Both the position numbers and the translations under genes were made by a program. The notes beneath the pieces are model-generated. The model was not told the origin of the DNA and ran no database searches. It saw only the letters and a list, made by a program, of their open reading frames with translations. Of a stretch of DNA of 64,000 bases, positions 9,767-21,700 are shown piece by piece (positions within the stretch are counted from its first letter, which is position 1; each line of letters starts with the position of its first letter). Source of the stretch: Rhipicephalus microplus (taxonomy: Eukaryota > Arthropoda > Arachnida > Ixodida > Ixodidae); assembly GCF_043290135.1 (NCBI RefSeq), contig NC_134707.1, forward strand, positions 77,270,987 to 77,334,986. The letters are read 5' to 3'.

Positions 9767-12700
9767 CTGCGTGAGAAATTTAACAGCAACACCGCTCAAT
9801 AAAAACAACGAATCTGCTTTTTCTAATTATGCCTCCTTATGCTATGCTTCCAGAGTACACTCAAAAACTCTTCTTGATGACCCTGGCTGCTTATCGTTCA
9901 GAATTTCTATTTTCCTTGATGTTGAATAAGCATTGGTATCATTTTGGCTAATTGTATGCTCTCGTGTAGACTTGGCAGCGCTGCGTATTGTGCCCGGTGG
10001 GTGCGGTTCCTCTCAATCCTAAGGTGGTGCTACACGGGAAAGTGCGGGATATCAATATAAAATGCACCTGCAGCGTTCCTTGCCATTCTAAATGTCCTTA
10101 TCTTTCAAGCACAAGTAAGACAAAACTTAAATATGTAAGCGAATATGGACGCCCAAACTGAGCACTATATCCGGTCCCAACCCTTTCACGGTTAATGCTT
10201 TTTTCAGTCTCGTGACTGTCACAGCAAGTATGGACACAAGGAAAGTAAAGAACACAACTTAAACGTCGATGTTAGCGTTGTCTCGTTTGTTCTTTGGTAT
10301 TTACACTTACTTTACCAGTCGTACTTATTATCTCAATCAATCATCGCAGAACTTTTTTGTAGTGTCATGATTAACATATAGCAAAGGTATTCTAGACGAC
10401 AACGACCGTATAAATAAATATGGTCGTTGTCGTATAAATAAATACACTTGAAAACCACACTTGGCAACTCCCGCAGGTCGCGGGATTGAATCCCGGCTGC
10501 GGCAGTTGCAATTTTGATGGAGGCGGAAATGCTGTAGGCCCATGTGCTCAGATTCGGGTGCATGTTAAAGAACCCCAGGTAATCGAAACTTCAGGAGCCC
10601 TCCACTACGGCATCACTCATAATTATATGGTGGTTTTGGGACGTTAAACACAACACATCAATCAAATCAACACTTGGCAACTACACTTGGCGACCGCACT
10701 TCGTATCCATTGGGTCGACTTATTACTCCTCAGGTAGAAAAATGGCAATGAATCCGCGTGATACGTTGCAAATGTCGTGAAAAAATGAGACTTCTACCTT
10801 GAGGTGCTGCGTCAGATATGGGCGCCATCTGGCCGTGATGTCCAGATGCAAAAGCTAGCGTAGAACGGAGAGCCACTGGTAGGTGGCACAACCGTGTCCT
10901 TTTAGCAAAGCGTAGCAAACACGCGCTTTTTCGTTCCTAACGTCGCATTGTCAGCGCAGCGTAAGAAAAACTGCGGTCTTCAGAATTACGTATATATGTA
11001 CATTACATATATATGCATCATATTTGCTTTTCGGTGTTCCAAAGCATCAACGCAGCCACCAGATAAAGATGACTGGGTGTTGAGCAAGGGCTTAAACTTT
11101 CACCGGGAGGCTGAGTCGTGCGAAATACAGACAAACAGAAAGAGAGACAGACCGAAATTTCTGCGTTGAAGTATTTCTAGAGAAAAAAACTGGCGGATCC
11201 CACGTACAGTGGGAATCAATGATATGCGAAGCATGAATGAAAAATGTTGATATGTCACTTTGAAATCAGCACAACAATATGAGGGGGAGGTATATGGTGC
11301 CGTACAAGGCTTCCGTGTCATGATTATCTCGTTTGGAAGTGTGGTTTACCTTCAACATCTATTCACCTCACGTGATACAAAATTTAGTATATGTAGAGCT
11401 AGCGAAACGGCCGTGAGCACGCTATGAGCGTGGTATGTTGTAATGTTCTTATATGACATTCGTGGCAGGATTATCCTGTTTGCACCAGTCATATATTTCG
11501 TCGTCTATTGACGTCACGTAACACCAAATTGGGTATAGACAAATTCCACCAGACTTACGTCACGAAAATGTGGTGGCGCTGTCTTGGTAGGCAAGAGACG
11601 CTCTGCCTACCACAGTTTCTGCTGCGTTTTCAATAGTTCATGTGGTGTTCTCAGTCAAGCAACGAGAAAAAAAACGGTATGTTGACGAGCTGCGTCACGG
11701 TTGGATGTGAGTCGCATCTCAAAACTTAGTTTTGTTTGTTGGCACGTGCACATCGCAGCCCTCATCGCTTATGGCGGAAGTTACGTGCGGACGTCGCTAT
11801 AATTTTACCCATAATTCCGACATCCGCCTAGGTGTGTTTCCAAACATGGCATTAGTCTATACGTGGAGCTAGCAAAACGGCCGCGAGCACATCACGAAGG
11901 GTCCAATATACTCCAATGTAGCATTGACATTCGCGCAGGCTGGGCGCAGCGACACTACGTTATCAAAACGCGAGCACTCTATAGTCTGACGCCAGGCGCG
12001 ACCAGCGTCCGTCAGCGTGGCCCAACGGCAACCGGTGCGAAATGCGACATGCTGCATTTCGCACCGATGCCATAGAGTAACATTACTCCATGCCATGGCG
12101 TTACTCAGGCAACACTGCGTCTCCTTCTTTTCGTGATGAACGGACGTCATACGTGCTGAAACGCACATGCGTCAAATTCACGGGGCAAATTTGGACAAGA
12201 ACTTGGACAAACGAATTCCCCTGATTGATTGATACGTGGGGTTTAACGTCCCAAAACCACCATATGATTATTAGAGATGCCGTAGTGGAGGGCTCCGGAA
12301 ATTTCGACCACCTGGGGTTCTTTAACGTGCACCCAAATCTGAGCACACGGGCCTACAACATTTCCGACTCCATCGGAAATGCAGCCGCCGCAGCCGGGAT
12401 TCAAACCCGTGACCTGCGGCTCAGTAGCCGAGTACCTTAGCCACTAGACCACCGTGGCGGGACAAAACAAATTCACCTGTGATAGCAGTATGGGGTAACC
12501 AGACATCGTTGCCACTTTCGAATGACATGTTGCACACAATGGTACAGTGGACTTAATTGTTTTGCTATAAATAGTTTCATGTAGTCCATTCTCCAACTGT
12601 TCGAGTCTAGGTTGTCTTAGCTCTTCATATAAGTTGACATAATTGGTTCCCTTGTAAATAGCTTTCAATGCGTGGATTGAAGGCCTTAATGTTTAATGCT

Positions 12701-15700
12701 AGAATAGAAAGCCAGAGTCTAGCTGCTCCAAATAGGTGTAAACATTCATCGTTCTTTATCACCTTGAAATCTGCGAATAAAACCATGCGATCTAAGAACG
12801 TGGTCCACGAGTTGTCTGAGCGGTCCGGTCCACTTGCAGGTCTCCCGCCCGAGCACACAAGAAGCCGGCCTGAAGTGGAAGAAATCGCACCACAGCGCAT
12901 CAATGAAATGTCGGTGGGCTGCCAGCGAAAACTGAATGTCTACTTTAAGTTGTAGGAAAGACGTGGAGCAACTGGGTTTGTGAAAACTCTGGTCGCTCAA
13001 TTCGTATGTTTGTCACCACAATGTAGGTCAGAAAAGCACCACCTTTGCAGCAAATATTAAGCAACTGCACCGCTACTACTCAAAGAATACCTTTACGATC
13101 GATGCCTCATGGTTTCTGGCCAAGGGTGGTTGGATCACGTTTCTTAGCATTTCTCCAGCAATTATTCCTGAATGTTTGCAATGAAACATGTTGAAATCGT
13201 TTATTCCATGCAAAGAGCATTATAATATAGTTCACCCTCGTGTCTGAGCACGCAACGTGTAACCTAGTGTGCGTGAGTTTGATTCCAATCTTTCTGCTTT
13301 CAACATGCCTCGGTGAGTCAGTCACCTACACTGGTCATTTTTGTGACAGCAATGCCACCTGTTCTCTGGAGATGGGCGCTTTGAAACGTTGCTTTCAAGG
13401 ACATTACCACTGTTCACTTCATTTGTACCCGCTTAATCTGCGGAGCTCCTGTAATACTCATTCATGTGAGTTATTTACCAATCATAACTTGCTATTATAT
13501 CAGACGTACTTTCAGTTGAATCAACGCTAAGCGTTCTGACCTTGCCTGTTCGCCCAGCACACAAAGGAATCCGTTATCAAAGCTGCGACCTGCAACAACC
13601 TTCACTTAGTGCCTAGCCACTGCAGAAGTATCAGTTATGGGAACCACGAACATTTGTGCGGGGTAAAGTGTGATAATGAAGGTGAGAATAATAAATAAAT
13701 TAATATTTATGGCAGCGTTGCTCACCCGTACTCGCAGGTCATCTCGTGCTTCTCCTTTGCCGTTATTAACAAAGCTGCCGTGCAGCCAGTGGAGAAGTAC
13801 TTGCACGGAAACAGTGCCGTTTCAGCCAGCTTGTCCAAAGCCAGGTTCCGGTTTCTCCCTGAATACAAACATCAAAGAATTTATATTAAGTCAAAGTGGG
13901 ATTATCTGTGCATCTTAACCTGGGTGGCTCTGAATATTAGGAGTGACCTAGCTCAGCTATGTCAGGATATACGTAGCTTGAGCAACCGACGGACGGATGG
14001 ATGGACAGGTCAGCAAACAAACCATGTACGGACGGGCGAACCGCGGATAGATGGACGGATGACCACGGATGAATGAATGGATGAACGGGCGAACGAGCCA
14101 CGGATGGTCGACGGACGAGTCACAGATCGACGGACGGGCGAAAAGAATAGCGAAAAAATTGCCCGCAGCTTCCCTCGGGGGAACACTGAGGAGGATGCGG
14201 ACCTTATAATTGGTTAACGGGGTGTTAAAGTGCGACTTACTTGGGTCGATGGCTAAATTGGTTAACGTGGTTGTGAAATGGGGTGTTAAATTGCGACTTA
14301 CTTGGGTCGATGGCTAAATTGGTTAACGTGGTTGTAGGAGGGGGTGTTAAATGAGTGAACACGTACACACGTATGCGAAAGGGCGGCGCTGGTCGAAGGG
14401 ACGTCGATCATTGTGTTTGTGGATTCGTTGGAATTCATTTCACCGCGACCTTGGACGTCGACGCGCCGTACAAACCAACCGACGAGCGGCAACTGAGCGA
14501 GCGAGCGCCGACCTTGAGTATATATACAGCACGACGGCGCATGCACTGTCAGCTGTAGAATGTTCTCGAAGCGCGACGCCACATGCGCGTCCACTGGAGA
14601 ATCAGGAGAATTGTAGATGTCGAACGCGGTGTGTAGAGGAGGAAGGGTGCACAGATGGTGGAGGAGTGAAGCGCGCGCGGTGTGTAGAGGAGGAAGGGAT
14701 GCACAGATGGTGGAAGAGTGGGCGACGGCGCGACGGCGCATGCGCGCGCGTCAGCTGTCGAATGTTCGAGAAGCGGTGTGGACGGCGCGGACGACGCGGA
14801 CGGCGCACTACAAGGCGCGAGTATAAGATGCTCCGCATCTAAAAGTGTCTGCGAGTAAAGTGGGCTGGCACTTGACTCGGGTAAGATCAACTTTTCTTGC
14901 CAATGAAGGAAATGCTACAAGAGCCGAACTGGGCATGCATGTGCCACCACTGAAGAATGTAGTCTCACATTGTGTCCGTATTTTCCATGTGAAGATGATA
15001 AAAACCACCACTTTTTTGTAGAGGATGTTGTTTTAAAGAGACGCAGCGCACATCAGTGGCATATTGTGACGGGGCGAGGTCTAGGCTTACAGGATAGCGT
15101 CCACCGAGAATCGGCAGCCGAACGAGATGTCTGAGTTGTCCCTCGCGCAAGCGCCTAACGCACAGGCGTCTTCTTCGTCTTCGCTAAGTGCCACGCTTGC
15201 TCCTGGGAGTCGATGATGCACCGTAACATCATTCCCCTGCGGCGGAAGCACCGTCACGGCGCTTAGTACGGTGGCGACGAACGAGGAGGGTGATACGGTT
15301 TGAGTCTGGAAACGTGTACAACGTCTGTCTGGAGTTATGGGGTCGAAGAGGCATTGTTAAGGGGTGAGATCTCGTAGCTCACGTCACTAAGTTGTCGTAA
15401 CACTTTGTAGGGGCCATGGTAGTGTGATAGTAGCTTCTCTGATAAGCCGACTTGGCGGTTTGGTGTCCAGAGAAGTACCAGAAACCCCGGCGAGACGTGC
15501 ACGCTTTGGTGACGACAGTCATAGCGTATTTTTGGTGCGCTTGCGACAGGTGCAGCAGATCACGGGCAAGCTAACGGGCTGCATGGGCTCGAGAAACGAC
15601 ATCGCTGGCGTACTAGTAGACAAGGGGGCAGCCGAAGGAAGGGGCGTGTCAAATGATAATGCTGGATGTCGACCAAATAGCAAATAAAACGGCGAATAAC

Positions 15701-18700
15701 TAGCTGTGTCGTGCCGTGAAGAATTGTACGCGAACGTGACAAAGGGGAGTGCTTTGTCCCAGTCACGGTGATCTGGCGAAACGTACATTGACAGCATCTG
15801 CATCAGTGTTCGGTTCAGACGTTCGGTCAATCCATTTGTCTGTGGATGATAAGTGGTGGTAAGCTTGTGCTCAGTGGAGCAGGCGCGGAGAATGTCATCC
15901 ACAACACGTGAAAGAAAGTACCTTCCTCGATCAGTAAGCAGCTGCCGCGGAGCGCCGTGATGAAGAATGACTTCATACAAGAGAAAGTCAGCGACGTCAG
16001 TGGAACAGCTTGTCGGCAGTGCTTTAGTGATGGCAAAGCGTGTGGCGTAGTCTGTGGCGACTGCAACCCATTTATTTCCGGAGGTGGACGTAGGAAATGG
16101 GCCCAACAGGTCAAAGCCAACACGGAAGAATGGTTACGTCGGTATGTCAATGGGCTGTAGGAGGCCAGACGGTAGCGCAGAGGGGCGCTTGCGGTGTTGG
16201 CAGCGGTAGCAAGCAGTGACGTAGCGAACCACACAACGATACAGTCCGGGCCAGAAAACGCGACGTCGCACACGATCGTAGGTACGAGGGACGCCTAGGT
16301 GACCGGCTGTAAGTACGTCATGTAGTTGTTCGAGAACGCTGGTACGCAGATGATGGGGAAGCACGAGTAGTAATTCCGGGCCATCACGTTGAAGCTGTGA
16401 TGGTACAGAATGTTGTCGTGCAGTTCGAACAGGCAAACGGAAGGGTCTGTTGGAGCAGAGGTCAGACGCTTGATGATGGAGAGTAACGACGGGTCACGTC
16501 GTTGTTCGGTGAAGATATCACCCAAAGCGTGAATGGAGAGAACGCAGGGGTCTGAATCAAGGTCTGTCAAGTCGGGCGTTTCAACCGAATAACGTAACAA
16601 ACAGTCTGCGTCTGTGTGCAGGCGTCCCGACTTGTAGTGGACCACGAATGAGTATTCTTGCAGACGGAGCACCCAGCGACCAAGACTTGCAGATGGGTCC
16701 TTTAGCGATGACAGCCAGCAAAGAGCGTGATGGTCCGTAACAACGGAAAAAGTTCGGCCATACAGGTAAGGCCTCAATTTCGCCACGGCCCACACTAAAG
16801 CTAGGCATTCACGCTCAGTGATGGAGAACTTCCGTTCGGCAGGTGAAAGAAGACGACTGGCGTAAGCAATCACGCGGTCCTTCCCGTGCTGTCGTTGGCC
16901 AAGCACCGCTCCAATTCCATGGCCACTGGCATCGGTCCGAAGCTCTGTAGGTGATGCAGGGTCGAAATGGGCCAGTATTGGTGGCGTAGTCAGCAGATGG
17001 ATAAGAGCCGAAAAGGCGTCCACTTGCTCTATACCCCATGCGAAGGGAACGTCCTTCTTTAAGAGATCAGTAAGCGGTTGAGCGATGTCGGCGAAGTTGC
17101 GGACAAATCGACGAAAATAGTAACATATCCCTACGAAACTTCGGACGTCCTTGGTTGAGCGTGGCTCAGTAAATTGTTGTACTGCTCGCACCTTTTCGGG
17201 ATCTGGTTGAACACCTTCGGTACTGACAAGGTGGCCGAGTATGGTGATTTGGCGACGTCCGAAATGGCATTTTGCAGAATTGAGCTGGAGAGCAGCTCTT
17301 CGAAAAACATCCAGAACGGCTGACAGACGTGTTATATGGCTGTCAAAGGTAGGTGAAAAGACGACGATATCGTCCAAGTAACATAAGCAGATGGGCCACT
17401 TATATCCTCGGAGAAGGGAGTCCATCATGCGCTCGAAAGTTGCCGGCGCATTACACCGTCCAAACGGCATGACTTTGAACTGGTAGAGACCGTCGAGCGT
17501 AACGAAAGCGGTTTTTTCACGTTCCATGGAATCGACAGAAATTGGCCAATAGCCGGACCGAAGGTCGATGGACGAAAAGTATTGGGCACCATGAAGGCAA
17601 TCGAGGGTGTCATCAATCCGAGGCAAAGGGTAGACATCTTTGTGGGTCACTTTGTTTAAATGGCGATAGTACACGCAAAACCGCCAGCTGCCATCCTTCT
17701 TCTCAATGAGCACGACTGGGGAGGCCCAGGGGCTGTATGAGGGTTCTATTACGTCTTTAGTATTCATTTTGTCCACTTCATTCTGAATTACTTCGCGTTT
17801 CTTGTGAGATACGCAATATGGACGCTGCCGTACAGGACTGGCATCACCAGTGTTGATCCGGTGAGTCACTGCAGTTGTTTGGCTGAGAGTGTGGTGGTCA
17901 AAGTCGAAAACGTCTCTATATGATGTTAGCAGACTACGGAGGCTGGCAGCTTGCACTGCAGTGAGGTCGGGAGCAATCATCGTGTTAATGTCATCTGCAG
18001 GCAGAGTGTAATTGCGGCCAAGACAGGGGGATGTAGTATCGGTGTCCAAACCAGTAACGTTGCAGCAGTCAAGTGGAGATAGGGTGGCCAAAGACATGTC
18101 TTGCGGAATAACTTGAGTCAAGAGACTCACGTTTAGTAGTGGTATAACCACTGTATTAATAGCGACGGCGACAACAGTGTGAGCAAGGGCGACGTCTTGG
18201 GCCATCAGTACGTCAACTATAGGAGCGACGAGGTAGCCACCATCGGGCACATGACGTGAGCACGACAAAGTAATATATGTAGCAGCTTGCGGAGGCAAGG
18301 GAACGTGGTGACGAGAGCATAAACGGGGAGAATAGGCAGCTGGAAAATCGGCAAACTGCGGCAGTTCAAGCTAAAGAGCACCAGTGGCACAATCAATGAG
18401 CGCAGAATGACGTGACAGGAAGTCCAAACCAAGTATTAGGTCATGAGGACACATTTCAATGACGACAAACTGAACTAATGTAGGATGACCAGCAATGAAC
18501 ACACGGGCCGTGCACATCCCTTGAACATCAGGGGTCCTCCCATCAGCGACACGAAGCTTGTGGGAAGCGGCAGGCGTGAGCACTTTATGTAGGCGTCGGC
18601 GAAGGTTCGCGCTCATTACAGAAATGTGCGCTCCAGTATCTATAAGGGCAGAAATAGCCACACCGTCAACGTCAACGTCTAACAAATTTTGTCTCGTCGG

Positions 18701-21700
18701 AAGTGTCAAGAGAAGATTTGTGGAGGGAGTCGAAAATGCAGCGTCACCTCCGGGCGCTGCACCGTTTAGTTTTCCGGGAAGGCAGGAGCGGGGTTCATTA
18801 GGGACGACGGCCTGTGAGTCTGTGGTGAGCGAGACGACTGGCGACGTCCTGGAAGTGAATGCGACTGACGACCATGCGGTGACGGAGATCGGCTGTTGAA
18901 CCTTCTGTAGTTGTTTGGCGGAGAGAGCTGCGTGGCAGACGCGAAGCGGGTGCTGTCCTGTCGGTAGTGAGGTTGAGATGAAGTCCGAGGTGGCGAGAAC
19001 CAGCGGTAATTGCAGTAATGGACGACATGACCGATACGGTGGCAATAAAAACAAATTGGTCGATAGTCGACGGTTCTCCACGCAGCAGGGTCACGAGATC
19101 GGGCCGTAAACTGCTGCTCGTGATAGGACGAGGGTGGACGCCATGAAGCTCGCTGCGGGCTGGGCAAAGCGCACACCGAGGGAATACCTATGCTGGTGAG
19201 TTTTTGGTGGACGATGGCTTGAACCATGTTAGCAGTGAGTGGGGTGGCGTCACTTGCAGCGGTGTGAGCAGGAGCAGAGGCAATGGCTTCAAGTTCGCGC
19301 CGTACAATTCGGGTCACCTGATCCGATGAATCTAGAGGTGGTGGCTGTGTTCTTGCACGGTCTTCGCAAGATGATGTTGCAGCCGTATTCGGAAGGCGGG
19401 TAAACACGCTGTTAATCCGCCGGCTCTTCGCTTGCTCAGAGCGCCGACATTCTATTATAATGGCGTCCACTGTAGAAACATTTTTGCAGATGAGGAGGTT
19501 GAATGCGTCATCCGCAATCCCCTTAAGAATATGCCCGACCTTGTCAGCCTCCGGGATCTCGGCATTGGCTTTGCGACACAACGACAACACGTCTTCGATA
19601 TAGGAGACGTAAGACTCGGTCGAGGTCTGCACCCGAGACGCGAGCATTTTGTTCGCGGCCATTTTTCTTCCAATCGGCTTTCCGAACTGGTCCAACATTT
19701 TCTCCCTGCACACTGCCCAACTCCCAAGTTCTGTTTCATGGTTCTCATACCACGATTTGGCGGTTCCCCTAAGATAGAATAACAGGTTTGCCAGCATTAG
19801 AGTCGGGCCCCATCGGTATCGAGTACTCACACGTTCGTACTCAGCCAGCCAATCTTCAACGTCAACTTCATCTGGATCGCCGGAACAGCTGAACGTGCCA
19901 GGATCCCGCGGGGGTTCGAGCACGAAGGTTGTGGTCGCAGAAGGAGATGTAGTTACCGCATCATCTCCGGCCGCAGGAACACCAGGAGAAGATGCAGACG
20001 CCGTACTCTCCGTCATCGTTGTGGAATGACCCTTCAAACGTCGGCCGCTGCGACGTTCCGTTGCGAGGCGGTTACCCAGTACCTCCGCCAAATGTGACGC
20101 GGCGAGGTCTAGGCTTACAGGATAGCGTCCACCGAGAATCGGCAGCCGAACAAGATGCCTGAGTTGTCCCTCACGCAAGCGCCTAACGCACAGGCGTCTT
20201 CTTCATCTTCGCTAAGTGCCACGTTTGCTCCTGTTGATGATGCACCATAACAATATTCATAATAATTTCACTTTATGCAGCATCATTGCGCATTTTTGCA
20301 CTTGTGAGACATGTTCACCTCAATGTCAAAATGGCACCTTCGTCTTTGGGTGAGCGCTCGTCACCATCCAGCTATTTCGACAAGTCGCCGAAGAAACTTG
20401 TAACGTATTTCACTCGCGAATGGCTCTCTATAGGCACACAGAGTGAAGTGAGTGGTGTTATTAGTCGAACACGGCTGTCATTGGAAGCGCGACCCGAACC
20501 GGACTACTTGGCGGAAGAGTACATGTGCAGTAGCTCCACCCCCGCAGCTTTCCTTTCATCGTGAAACAAAGTTATTTGCGAGTATAGTGACTCGGGGAGC
20601 TTCCAGACCTTCGGTGCGACCGCTGTGGATTGTGCGACGTCACTGCTCCTCGCGCTTGCGCAGAAGTATACTTACCGTAAGCCATGCGAAGCTGCTCAAC
20701 CTCGGCCAGTGTAGCTTGCGTTAAATAAACAGCACCACATGGATGGAATAGGCATCACACAGCGTCGTATTGCTACAAACCTGACAAAGAAAAAGCTACT
20801 TTATTTTCATACATATACGATGCATTTGTTGTTGATCATAAAGAGCTGAAATTGCGCACATGGAAAAACTACTCAAGGTTACAAGAGATTATTACGTCTA
20901 CACTGTCTTAATAAGTAATTGATATGCGTGTTTTTACTATGTAAATAAGTGCTAAAATGCGTAAACAAGCTACATGGTCAACATACTGAAATACATCACG
21001 GCACTCACTTACAACTAAACTTTATTTGACTCTACACACACTTAAGTATTATCTATCATGTAGCCAAGTGATGACTTTATTTAGTTTTTAGGTTTATTAA
21101 ATTCTCCATGGTGGTTTTCCAACGTCCTTCATGAGGAGTGGGTGTCAGCCTTCAAGTGTGCATGTAGTGTGGACAAAGTTTATTTGCAAGTAAGTGCCGT
21201 GGTGTTTTTTTTTTATTGCGCCGTTTTCCATGATCTTGAAGAGGCCGCTGCAGTGGCATTCGCTACGCCCTTATGGTCATCCCGTTCCATCATCGATACT
21301 AAGCACCATATTCACAAAACAACGTTGTCCTCATATTTTGTTTTGCTTTTTAGATTGTGTTCACTTTGCGCGCGTTATAAACGTGCAGATACGGTTCCAG
21401 GCGAAAAAAGATGGCTGCGATCCCACCCGGGAAATATGAGTTTCCAGAAAGGCTCTGTCAAACAACACGCATCCTTAGAGGGACGTATGTTTTGGCAATA
21501 TTGTACAGTAGTATAAATAATAAATTTCTGGCCGCTGTGCCTAACTACTGGTGGTTCCGCGATCACTTTAGGCAAGATTAACTTCTTCCCTTCGTCAAGC
21601 AATGTGTTCACGCTGCTCTTCTGTTCTCTGCAAATTCCGACACATTTCATAAATAATTTATGGAATGAAATGAATGATTTACTGGACGGCTGTTCTTTTT

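Larger units (their letters stand above)
15065..20252 (-). mobile_element. Ty3/Gypsy LTR retrotransposon, full length but mutated
   Basis: Two short LTRs in direct repeat bound a gag-protease-RT-RNase H-integrase order read on the minus strand. LTR ends are TGTTA...GTCACA and the target duplication is ATAT (15061-15064 and 20253-20256). The primer-binding region just inside the 5' LTR is TTTGGCGGAGGTACTGGGTAA and the purine tract before the 3' LTR is AGGGGAATGA. Two in-frame stops and at least two frameshifts in pol make it inactive as it stands. It lies in intron 1 of the SIAH gene, same orientation. Confidence 0.92.

Noticed and set aside
12225..12440. ORFs in the SINE copies
   Set aside because: The same frames recur wherever the SINE occurs and are broken by its substitutions.
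13240..13530. Plus-strand ORF with a signal-peptide-like start and many cysteines
   Set aside because: It lies opposite SIAH intron 2, has no family pattern and no splice or start context; composition alone is not enough.
14298..14890. Several long ORFs on both strands
   Set aside because: They read through GC-rich tandem duplications and are shadows of repeats.
18558..19109. Plus-strand ORFs inside the Gypsy element
   Set aside because: Antisense shadows of Gag and protease.
20286..20564. 92-residue plus-strand ORF beside the Gypsy element
   Set aside because: No recognisable domain; lies within SIAH intron 1 on the opposite strand. Kept only as unassigned sequence.
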